This document shows, in pieces, positions 1-6,587 of a stretch of 44,318 bases of DNA (positions are counted from its first letter, which is position 1; each line of letters starts with the position of its first letter). The notes under the pieces were generated by a model. That model was given only the letters and a program-made list of their open reading frames with translations. It was not told the DNA's origin and made no database searches. The position numbers were made by a program, and so were the translations under genes. This stretch comes from CAYWGR01 sp964458015 (GTDB lineage: Bacteria; Planctomycetota; Planctomycetia; Pirellulales; Thermoguttaceae). Where the stretch lies: the NCBI GenBank assembly GCA_964458015.1, contig CAYWGR010000021.1:1-44318 (forward strand), in the 5' to 3' direction.

Positions 1-108
1 AAGCGGCTGGTGGCATTCGATGAGGTTGCACACCTCGGTCGGCCAGTAGTTTGCTCGATATTGATGTCTAGTTTAATGCATCCTCGCGAATAAGTCGGCA
101 GAGTTGAC
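1..108 (-). pseudogene. Frameshifted fragment of a GH95-like glycosidase, running off the left edge
   Basis: Reading the minus strand, positions 51 down to 1 encode NYWPTEVCNLIECHQPL. This closely resembles the NYWPAEV-N-L-E-HxPL block of GH95-type (alpha/alpha)6 glycosidases such as alpha-L-fucosidases. The sequence just upstream (about 83 to 51) continues the similarity in another frame as KLDINIEQ, so the two halves join only if one base is missing near positions 49-53. In the frame of the NYWP block there is a TAA at 73-75. The fragment has no start codon and no room for the rest of a normal-sized gene on its 5' side, so I read it as a decayed remnant. The family assignment rests on one short motif recalled from memory. 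A sequencing error combined with a truncated gene is possible. Confidence 0.42.
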
Positions 109-163
109 AATGAACAGACCGTTTGCAGTTTCGCAAATGACGTTAATAGACAAAAATAATGTG

Positions 164-634
164 CTACGGCTTCATCTCGACATCGAACGAATTCTCGCCC
201 TCCTGAACATTCAGGGTCAGGTCGGATGTTTTGTAGTCGCGGTATTTTTTCGGGATATTCGGATACTGCTGAATCTTCGGTGCTGTGTGCATGTCGTTGT
301 TCGGTTCCATCAGCGGAGGACAGACGCAAACCTGGTAGGCGCCCACCGGCAAGCCAACGCCCTTGGCTGTGGTGATCTCGTATCGGCCGTCGGGTTTGAG
401 GCGGGCCGTCATGTGAATCCCCTTTGCGTTGTTACACAAGAGGACCATCCCGTCCGAAACGGGTTGCCCCCGAAAAGTGATCTTGCCGGCAATCCAGCCT
501 CGCATTTCCTCCGAGCCGCAGCCGACGAGGGTGGCACTCAGCAACGCCAGACTCCACGCCCACGCCCGCCATGTAATGTTCGAAACACATGGCGTAACGA
601 TGCGATTAGTAATCACCGACAATGTAATGGTCAT
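164..634 (-). CDS. Lipoprotein with a carboxypeptidase-regulatory/transthyretin-like beta-sandwich domain
   Basis: The 156-residue product has a signal segment ending in the lipobox-like LVGCGS (residues about 37-42), so it is probably lipid-anchored. The rest (ITFRGQPVSDGMVLL, then LKPDGRYEITT and LPVGAYQVCVCPP) follows the pattern of the small carboxypeptidase-regulatory-like lipoproteins common in Planctomycetes. In those genomes such genes usually sit directly downstream of DUF1559 genes, as here. The start overlaps the end of the upstream DUF1559 gene by 29 bases, suggesting co-transcription. No substrate or partner is known for this family. It is the last gene of the minus-strand surface-protein module. 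The exact start is uncertain because the n-region before the hydrophobic stretch is unusually long (about 22 residues). Confidence 0.8.
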   Translation of the reverse strand: MTITLSVITNRIVTPCVSNITWRAWAWSLALLSATLVGCGSEEMRGWIAGKITFRGQPVSDGMVLLCNNAKGIHMTARLKPDGRYEITTAKGVGLPVGAYQVCVCPPLMEPNNDMHTAPKIQQYPNIPKKYRDYKTSDLTLNVQEGENSFDVEMKP

Positions 635-1619
635 TCCGATTGGCTAGATTGTAAAAAGTAGTAATGTTGATACCCAGCGTGAGGAAATGCACAGATCCAT
701 CGACCAGCAGGGCCATTGCTCCGCCCGGATGCGCCGATTGGATGGGGCGGTTCGGTCCGCAATTACCCGCCACGCCCGTGGCGTTGTACGACTTCTCGCC
801 CACGCCGCTGAGGATGCAGGTGATGTTGAAATCGCGATCCCAAGATCCCTTCTCGTTGCCCGGCCCCATGATGAAGCCGTGTCCGCAGTCGCTGCGACAG
901 TCCATCTGTGTGCCTTCAGGCGTTTTGAGACACCAATCGGATTGTTCGCCGACGATCATGGTGTTGCTCGTTCCATCGTTGACTTGAGCGATGGCGATTG
1001 GCGTGTCGCGGATCAGTACGCCGCCGCCTCCAATCTTTCCCGAGGCCGGATTGGTATTGCCCGACGGCTCGTTCTTATCGCGGGTCAATGGATAATCAGG
1101 CGGCAATCCGCCACCGGAAATGCCTGTGTAACAGGAACTCTGTACGGCAACCTGTATTCCGCTCGACGACTCCACGGGAATCTCCGACGAGGTGTTGGGC
1201 AATGGACTCGATGGGCACTTCAAGAATGAGAACACCATATTCCCCAGCAAATCGCCGTTATAGTGATTATCGTTCACCCAGCCGACCGAGCCGCTTGAGG
1301 CTTTGACGCCGATCAGGTCCAACTGGTTGTAGATGTTCTGTTGCTCGATGTAGGGCAAGATACGCACGATCCAAGAGGAACCGTAGGCGCCGTTCGTGGG
1401 CGACATCATGCCACCAGGCGGCAATACGCCGTGGGTATTTTCATAGTTTAAGAGCGCCAATCCGATCTGCTTGAGGTTGTTGCTGCATTGTAGCCTGCGC
1501 GCTGCCTCTCGGGCCGCCTGCACCGCCGGCAGCAACAGTGAGATCAATATTCCGATGATCGTAATCACGACAAGCAACTCAACCAACGTGAATCCGCCCC
1601 ATTTGATTCGTCCCTTCAT
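606..1619 (-). CDS. DUF1559 protein with type IV pilin-like N-terminus
   Basis: The N-terminus carries the prepilin methylation/cleavage pattern GFTLVELLVVITIIGIL (residues about 8-24), followed by LLPAVQAAREAARRLQC and SNNLKQIGLALLNYE, the hallmark of planctomycete DUF1559 proteins. The C-terminal part has the family's HPGGAMALLVDGSVHFL block. Such proteins are thought to be secreted or assembled like pseudopilins, but their function is unknown. I chose ATG 1619 because GGAGG lies seven bases upstream. The ATG overlaps the stop of the preceding short ORF as ATGA, which suggests translational coupling. The 337-residue length is normal for the family. Confidence 0.93.
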   Translation of the reverse strand: MKGRIKWGGFTLVELLVVITIIGILISLLLPAVQAAREAARRLQCSNNLKQIGLALLNYENTHGVLPPGGMMSPTNGAYGSSWIVRILPYIEQQNIYNQLDLIGVKASSGSVGWVNDNHYNGDLLGNMVFSFLKCPSSPLPNTSSEIPVESSSGIQVAVQSSCYTGISGGGLPPDYPLTRDKNEPSGNTNPASGKIGGGGVLIRDTPIAIAQVNDGTSNTMIVGEQSDWCLKTPEGTQMDCRSDCGHGFIMGPGNEKGSWDRDFNITCILSGVGEKSYNATGVAGNCGPNRPIQSAHPGGAMALLVDGSVHFLTLGINITTFYNLANRNDHYIVGDY

Positions 1620-1918
1620 GCTGTTACCCTCCATTTCCGCCATGCACACATCAACAGTCCGCCCAGGCCGCAGCCCATCAGCGCCATAGTCGATAGCTCG
1701 ACTACCGAAAATGCCTGAATCTCCATGATCTGGTCGCCATGGGCGTTGCCCAACGAATCCTTATCGCCACAAGGACGATATAGATTGCCTTTTTCCCGAA
1801 CACTCACCTTCCTAATGGGTTTATTGCGAACGATCGTGTCATCCACGAAGAACGCGAGGGGACACGAAGGCCGCTTCGTGTCCCTTTCGCGTCTCTTGGC
1901 GGCAAACAAACCATTCAT
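1616..1918 (-). pseudogene. Short ORF ending in a PEP-CTERM-like anchor, probably degenerate
   Basis: This 100-codon reading frame ends in VVELSTMALMGCGLGGLLMCAWRK. It resembles a PEP-CTERM sorting tail (normally P-E-P-S-T, hydrophobic helix, basic end) in which VPEP has become VVEL. It has no signal peptide. Its first part, AAKRRERDTKRPS, is translated from a hairpin-forming stretch that looks like a dispersed repeat. Its ATG (1918) overlaps the stop of the upstream PEP-CTERM gene as ATGA, and its TGA overlaps the DUF1559 start as ATGA, so ribosomes could pass through it. The start could also be the internal ATG at 1726, giving a 36-residue peptide. I favour a decayed or repeat-interrupted PEP-CTERM gene. 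A translated coupling ORF is the alternative. Confidence 0.45.
1857..1886. repeat. Perfect hairpin, 11-bp arms
   Basis: GGGACACGAAG at 1859-1869 pairs with CTTCGTGTCCC at 1874-1884 around a 4-base loop, and the flanks add weak pairs. It lies just past the stop of the PEP-CTERM gene on the minus strand. It has no T-run on that side, so an intrinsic terminator is doubtful. It may be part of a dispersed repeat. Confidence 0.6.
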
Positions 1919-2562
1919 TTCCGCTTTCGGCACGCATAGGCTAGTAAGCCGATAAGAGCACACACCAGCAATATGAAGGACGATGGCTCGGGTATAAATG
2001 CCTGAACCTCTCTCAGAGCGGACGTGTTGCCCGTCTCATTGGTGGTGAATTTGAGCAGGACGCTTTTCGTGCCGGTGGGAATGCCCAGGTTCGTCACATC
2101 GGAATAATAGTACCCGTCGCTAGCTAATGTTGCGTAGAGGCTGGTCGGGTCCGACTCCAATGTTGCAAGGGTCTTCACCCCCAGATCTGTGTAGTTTGTC
2201 AATGTCCACGGATCGGAGGCGTTCGAGTTCGAGGAATAGTAGACCCTCACAGCAGGACTCGCCCGCAAATAGGTGGGCACCCAACTATAGAACCGGAGTG
2301 TGTTGATGGCGCTGTCAAAACCGCGGATTTGCAGATAACAATCTTGCTGAGACGCTCCAAAAACAAATGTGTCACTGGTGCCGTCAACGGCATGCGAGGG
2401 AACAAAATCGGGGTTGTTACCGTAGTACTCTGCACTTGTGGCGATTGCTCCCGTAAACACGTTTGCGTCTGTGATGCTAGTCGCCCGGGCATTGTTGGAC
2501 GTAACCGCAAGACCCCCACCCACAATAAAAAAAATTGCTAAGATACTTTGTCGTACTCTCAT
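1915..2562 (-). CDS. PEP-CTERM sorted surface protein with a discoidin-like domain
   Basis: The 215-residue product starts with a clear signal peptide (ILAIFFIVGGGLAVTSNNARA). It ends with IPEPSSFILLVCALIGLLAY followed by ACRKRK, a textbook PEP-CTERM tail: the PEP motif, a transmembrane helix and a basic end. Such tails are known to be recognised by exosortase, which is not encoded in this window. The middle part (SHAVDGTSDTFVFG, LQIRGFDSAINTLRFYS, ALREVQAF) follows the F5/8 type C (discoidin) pattern, suggesting carbohydrate or matrix binding. ATG 2562 was chosen because GGAGG precedes it by eight bases and it begins the signal peptide. It lies in the same direction as the sigma-FecR pair upstream. 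Confidence 0.88.
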   Translation of the reverse strand: MRVRQSILAIFFIVGGGLAVTSNNARATSITDANVFTGAIATSAEYYGNNPDFVPSHAVDGTSDTFVFGASQQDCYLQIRGFDSAINTLRFYSWVPTYLRASPAVRVYYSSNSNASDPWTLTNYTDLGVKTLATLESDPTSLYATLASDGYYYSDVTNLGIPTGTKSVLLKFTTNETGNTSALREVQAFIPEPSSFILLVCALIGLLAYACRKRK

Positions 2563-2724
2563 GCCAGATCCTCCAATACACTGAAAAGAATGGCCTTTCC
2601 GAGGGCGGCCAGCACATGCCGACCATCTTCCCTCCAAAGCCTTGCAACACGCGATATTTTAGCTTTTCGCCCTTGCTGAGTTTGGTCGTTGTATTGCCGC
2701 ACTGACAGACTTCCTATATGCGGG

Positions 2725-4773
2725 TTACGGTTTTCCCGCTTCGTACATATCTCGGATCTCCTGGGTGGTCATGGCACGCGAGAAGATCACCAAATCATCC
2801 ATTCGGCCGCAAAGGCCGCGTTCGATCGTTCCGGCGTCGGTTTTCCAACTGCCGATGGTTGCGTCATTGAAGGCAACAGCGAAACGTTCGGAAAACTCCG
2901 TGGCAAGAACCTGCTTGCCGTCCAAATAACATGCGATTTGCCGATGAACCGGATCGGTTGCCACGACAAGATGACGCCAACGGTTTCGGCCCCACTGCTG
3001 CCACGGCAACACCTCGGGTATCCTCACGTTGTAATCCGGTGTGCCAAAATAAATCTCGCCCGCGCGAGTGATTTGCCAATGACACTTCTCGGACGAATCT
3101 CCCTGTTTGCCCCATCCCTCGGACATCAACAGGCCACTAGCCACTCCGTGATAATCAGTGCCTCCACTGTCGTTGATGCGGCCGATCGTAACCCAGGCCG
3201 CAATCGTTATTTGTGTGAGCCGCTGGGGAAGTTTGACTTTCACGCGAGTGTTGAGGCCGTCAAATTCCAGGGCATTCTTGCCCGGCATGCGGCCATCCGC
3301 CCACACGGCGCCATCAATTACCCCATCAAGGCGGCTATCGGAACTCCTGGTCACGCCGTGCAGAATATTGGACGAGTCGTCCTTCTTTTGGAAATCGTAG
3401 TGAACAACCAATGCCGGATCGCGACGGAGTTTGTCCATATAGTCTTGCCAGCGGCGGAGGGCCTTGAACTTCTGCTCGCCCGCCAATCGCAGGAACTGTT
3501 CGGTGCGGACGAACGCCGACGGATCGACCGTGGCTCGCCGCACGGTTGGAGCCTCCTTGGCGCCAACGCTCCTTACTTCAACCGATTCGTCGGCGGCCAA
3601 CCGAATGGATTCACCGTTGGAATTAGCATGATTTGCTCGCACATCGACAGCACCGCAGTACACGTGGGCAAAAGTGATGCCCGATTCTCGCACCTCCACA
3701 CCAAACTCTGTGCCGAGGTCGGTCACCGTGGCCGTGGGCGTTCGCACGGCAAAGACAGGGGTGGGGGATTGGGGGCGGGGGTCAGAAGATTTATGATTTA
3801 TGATTTCTGATTTCTGATTTGCAGGCTCTGACCTCTTATCTCTGCCCCCTAGTCTCTCTTCACTTGCCACTAGCCACTGACCACTGGCCACTTTTGCTGA
3901 TTGCTGGCCGCCCTCACCCCCGGCCCCTCTCCCGCGAGCGGGCGAGGGGAGGTTTGTTTCACTTGCCACTAGCCACTGGCCACTGGCCACTGCCTGCTGG
4001 TCACTGGCCACTTTTCCTCTACTCTCCTCTCTCCCCTCTCCTCTCTTCTCTAAACGTGCCGTCAACTTGCCGAGGGAGAGAAATCCGCCGTCGCGGGAAT
4101 CAATCGCATAAGTGACCGGGCCTTGCAGGATTACTTTAGCTCCCGCGTTATAGGTGATCTCCATTAGGCCGGAAGCCAGGTCGTACTTGCGGCCCAAGGG
4201 AACGCCGTTGCCCAATTCGGTCGATGTGTTGATGTCTGACCATTTCACACCAACCATGCCGGTTACGCGGCCTACGAATTCGATGTCCGTGGAGATGACT
4301 TTCCGATTCGAAGGAGCCGTCGCCGACGACGGTGAAACTTCGGCAGCTATCTGCCGGTGATGGGTTACGTAAATCAGCGATCCGGCCAAGAGTCCAAGAC
4401 CTGTAATCACGGTGGCAATCAGCAAGGCAAATGGCATTTCCTGCGAGAAAAAGCCGATCGTGCCTTGATAAGCATTGGCAAGGATGCCGCTAAGTGACGA
4501 TGGAAGAACTTCATTAGGCGAGGAAGTTTCTTTGGGGACAGCAACAAGATCGGGATTTTCCTTAGATGGCGGAACCGTGGCAAATATATGTTCCATGAAT
4601 ACATGCAGTTGCATATACCGGGCGAAATAGGCCCTCGCCTGGACATCCTCTGACAGTCTCTTTTCAAGATGTTGGAACTGATCGCGTGAAATCGTCTCCT
4701 CGCAGAGGGCGGAAAACAATTTTCGCAACTTCAGGAAGTCGTCGGGACGCTGTGAGGAGGGCGATATGGTCAT
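2725..4773 (-). CDS. FecR-domain membrane protein with C-terminal LamG/concanavalin-like domain
   Basis: The product (682 residues) begins with a cytoplasmic segment rich in helices (LRKLFSALCEETISRDQFQHLEKRL), has one membrane helix (FALLIATVITGLGLLAGSL), then a FecR-like domain (ITYNAGAKVILQGPVTY, TATVTDLGTEFGVEV) and a C-terminal LamG fold (LVVHYDFQ, ALEFDG, ITIAAWVTIG, GRMDDLVIFSRAMTTQEI). This architecture is common in Planctomycetes, where it is paired with an ECF sigma factor and probably acts as its membrane-bound anti-sigma or sensor. The start ATG 4773 has AAGGAGG six bases upstream and overlaps the sigma stop as ATGA. The FecR domain is interrupted by about 100 residues translated from dispersed repeats (3762-4062). 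Confidence 0.88.
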   Translation of the reverse strand: MTISPSSQRPDDFLKLRKLFSALCEETISRDQFQHLEKRLSEDVQARAYFARYMQLHVFMEHIFATVPPSKENPDLVAVPKETSSPNEVLPSSLSGILANAYQGTIGFFSQEMPFALLIATVITGLGLLAGSLIYVTHHRQIAAEVSPSSATAPSNRKVISTDIEFVGRVTGMVGVKWSDINTSTELGNGVPLGRKYDLASGLMEITYNAGAKVILQGPVTYAIDSRDGGFLSLGKLTARLEKRGEGREESRGKVASDQQAVASGQWLVASETNLPSPARGRGAGGEGGQQSAKVASGQWLVASEERLGGRDKRSEPANQKSEIINHKSSDPRPQSPTPVFAVRTPTATVTDLGTEFGVEVRESGITFAHVYCGAVDVRANHANSNGESIRLAADESVEVRSVGAKEAPTVRRATVDPSAFVRTEQFLRLAGEQKFKALRRWQDYMDKLRRDPALVVHYDFQKKDDSSNILHGVTRSSDSRLDGVIDGAVWADGRMPGKNALEFDGLNTRVKVKLPQRLTQITIAAWVTIGRINDSGGTDYHGVASGLLMSEGWGKQGDSSEKCHWQITRAGEIYFGTPDYNVRIPEVLPWQQWGRNRWRHLVVATDPVHRQIACYLDGKQVLATEFSERFAVAFNDATIGSWKTDAGTIERGLCGRMDDLVIFSRAMTTQEIRDMYEAGKP
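3762..4062. repeat. Composite of dispersed/tandem repeats lying in frame inside the FecR domain
   Basis: The stretch contains at least three kinds of repetitive DNA. One is an AT-rich run of TTTATGATT/TTTCTGATT units (3790-3822). The second is two copies of a CACTTGCCACTAGCCACTG-type array (about 3860-3892 and 3959-3990), with further CCACTGGCCA units. The third is a C-rich inverted repeat with arms of the CCCCTCTCCCGC / GCGAGGGG kind (about 3911-3952). All of it is translated in the minus-strand gene without a stop, producing low-complexity peptide such as KVASGQWLVASE twice. This is typical of planctomycete intergenic repeats rather than of FecR proteins. Confidence 0.75.
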
Positions 4774-5306
4774 CCTTGACCTCCTTGCTCGTCCGTAACG
4801 CCACTCTGTTCGATACAATCCAACAAATTGTCGTACAGACGGCTCAAGGATCGACTGACGGCCCCTTCCGAACGCCCTACGGCCAAGGCCACGCTGCGAT
4901 TGGTGTTGCCGGGCTCGAATCGCAATCGCAAAAGATCACGATCCTTTTCCGGCAGCTTTTCCGTGCATGACTCAAGAGCATCCATGATCTCGTCGGCACG
5001 GGCCCCGACCGCTGCCGCTTGCTCTGCAAGCAACGTCAATACTTTCTCGCCGAAAACAAGTTTGCTGCGTTTGCAGTTTGCCAAGTGGCACAACGCCTGA
5101 AGATGGGCGATGTGATAGGCCCAGTGATCGAACCGGGTTCCCGGCTGAAAGACGTCGAATTTTTCCCAGATAACGACAGCCGCCGCCTGGAGAACGTCTT
5201 CGGCATCGGTCCGATTGGGGATCAAGGTTCTCAGGTAGCTCTGGAGTCCCGGCTGTATGGGAAGAAATAACTGTAAGAAGCGTTCGTGTTTGAGCCGATC
5301 GTCCAT
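4770..5306 (-). CDS. ECF RNA polymerase sigma factor, Rhodopirellula/Verrucomicrobium type
   Basis: The 178-residue protein has the two sigma-70 regions of ECF factors. Region 2 is LRTLIPNRTDAEDVLQAAAVVIWEKFDVF followed by FDHWAYHIA; region 4 is LPEKDRDLLRLRFE with helix-turn-helix NRSVALAVGRSEGAVSRSLSRL. It should direct RNA polymerase to an ECF-type promoter set. The downstream FecR-like membrane gene overlaps it by ATGA, so the two are made together and the FecR protein is the likely regulator. ATG 5306 was selected because it begins the conserved sigma domain and is preceded by AAGGTGG. The upstream residues in the open frame look non-coding. The target genes cannot be told from the sequence. 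Confidence 0.92.
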   Translation of the reverse strand: MDDRLKHERFLQLFLPIQPGLQSYLRTLIPNRTDAEDVLQAAAVVIWEKFDVFQPGTRFDHWAYHIAHLQALCHLANCKRSKLVFGEKVLTLLAEQAAAVGARADEIMDALESCTEKLPEKDRDLLRLRFEPGNTNRSVALAVGRSEGAVSRSLSRLYDNLLDCIEQSGVTDEQGGQG

Positions 5307-5515
5307 AGACCACCTTACGCCGCCCACGCATGAGGAATTTCCAAGGGCCATCACGCTCCATTGCAAAAGCTTCCTATATTGTAATAGCAGACACACGAAA
5401 AAGTTTGCGCGCCGTCGTCCGGTAGTTACACTGGGGGGGCAGCTCTATACAGGCCGAACAAGACACCCCAGAAAAACAGAAACTTCTGTGTTTGCCCAAA
5501 CGCCGGCAACATGCT

Positions 5516-5712
5516 TTAGCTCTCGTTCCGAAGCACTGCTTGCTCTCGTTCCGAAGCTCCAGCTTCGGAACGTCCGTTTTTGAAGCACTGCTTCGGTTGT
5601 TCTGAATGAGTTACGTCGCTCGACTAGCCAGGAAGCGGAGCTTCTGAAAAGTGCGTTCCCAAGCCGGAGCTTGGGAACGAGAAAAAAGCTGGAGTTTGGG
5701 AACGAGAAACGT
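5516..5712. repeat. Cluster of related palindromic repeats in a gene-free gap
   Basis: The gap 5307-5806 holds no convincing gene. Within it, 5547-5572 is a perfect palindrome, CGTTCCGAAGCT plus a 2-base loop plus its complement. A diverged sister at 5654-5679 has CGTTCCCAAGC arms and a 4-base loop. Half-copies lie at 5523-5534, 5581-5597 and 5687-5705. All share the core GTTCC[GC][GA]AGC. Similar short palindromes are common between genes in Planctomycetes. They resemble REP-type elements, but no transposase (RAYT) is seen nearby. Confidence 0.75.
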
Positions 5713-5806
5713 TTACGCCGTCAGTTCGGGAAACCATCGCTTCACATGCACGGCAAAGCCTCTGAAAAACGCGCCGGGCAAATAATTTCCACAATCAACG
5801 TTCAAG

Positions 5807-6562
5807 CTACTGAAGTATGGCTGTGAGGCCATGTGCTTCAAATATCTCGGTATTGACGTTGATAGCGCGAAGTTCATCGAACTGGGGACTAAATTTTTTG
5901 TTGCAGAGCCGATATTTGCCTCCGGCTGCACGATTGTAGGGCAGCAAATCTACGCGAGTCAAGCACGGCAATCTTGAGGCTATGGTGGCGATGGCGTCCA
6001 GATTGTCGTCACTATCAGTGACACCCGGAATCAAGGGCACGCGAATAACGCAGGGAATCTTCATCACGGCAAGCATCTCAAGGTTTCGCAAAATCGGGGC
6101 ATTATCAACGCCTGTATAGCGGCGATGCAATGCCGGATCGATGATCTTCAGATCGAAGTAAACGAGATTGCAGCGTGAAGCTACTAGGCGAAAGTCCGAT
6201 TCCGTGCCGTAGCCCGAGGTGTCGAGAACAACATGGGTTGCATCCAGTTGTTCCATAACTTCCGCGACAAATGCGGCTTGTTGCAACGGTTCGCCGCCGG
6301 AAAAAGTGACGCCGCCCTCGCTGTTCCGCAAGATTTCGGCCTGTTTGTTCAACAGGGTTGCCAGTTCCACGGATGTGTAACGGCGTCCTACTTCGCGCAA
6401 GCCTGCGGGGCTATCTATTGCTTGCGGCGTTGCTTCAAGGCCTTCAGGATTATGGCACCAAGAGCACCGCAAAGGGCATCCTTTGAGGAATACGGTGGTG
6501 CGTAATCCGGGGCCATCGTGGACAGTAAATTCCCGGATATCGAACACAATTCCCGATTGCAT
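5807..6562 (-). CDS. Radical-SAM glycyl radical enzyme activating protein
   Basis: This is the activase that would install the glycyl radical on the enzyme encoded just upstream, using S-adenosylmethionine and a [4Fe-4S] cluster. The CX3CX2C motif is at C29, C33 and C36 (KGCPLRCSWCHNPEG). The GGEP motif (VTFSGGEPL) and a C-terminal barrel (LVYFDLKIID, PLIPGVTD, VDLLPYN) follow. Its 251 residues match the short PFL-activase type: there is no ferredoxin-like 2x[4Fe-4S] insert after the radical-SAM motif. ATG 6562 was chosen because it opens the conserved FDIREFTVHDGPGLR block. No strong ribosome site is visible. It follows the glycyl radical enzyme gene by 25 bases and is surely in the same operon. 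Confidence 0.93.
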   Translation of the reverse strand: MQSGIVFDIREFTVHDGPGLRTTVFLKGCPLRCSWCHNPEGLEATPQAIDSPAGLREVGRRYTSVELATLLNKQAEILRNSEGGVTFSGGEPLQQAAFVAEVMEQLDATHVVLDTSGYGTESDFRLVASRCNLVYFDLKIIDPALHRRYTGVDNAPILRNLEMLAVMKIPCVIRVPLIPGVTDSDDNLDAIATIASRLPCLTRVDLLPYNRAAGGKYRLCNKKFSPQFDELRAINVNTEIFEAHGLTAILQ

Positions 6563-6587
6563 AACGCGGATTTCTTGCGGATGGTTG

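Noticed and set aside
1857..1886. Intrinsic terminator of the PEP-CTERM gene
   Set aside because: The stem is strong but there is no T-run on the minus strand, and a coupled ORF runs through it.
2689..3810. A 373-codon open frame on the plus strand
   Set aside because: It is antisense to the FecR/LamG gene, whose domains are clear, and no family is recognisable in it.
5516..5712. Insertion sequence
   Set aside because: There are only short palindromes, no transposase frame and no paired terminal repeats or target duplication.
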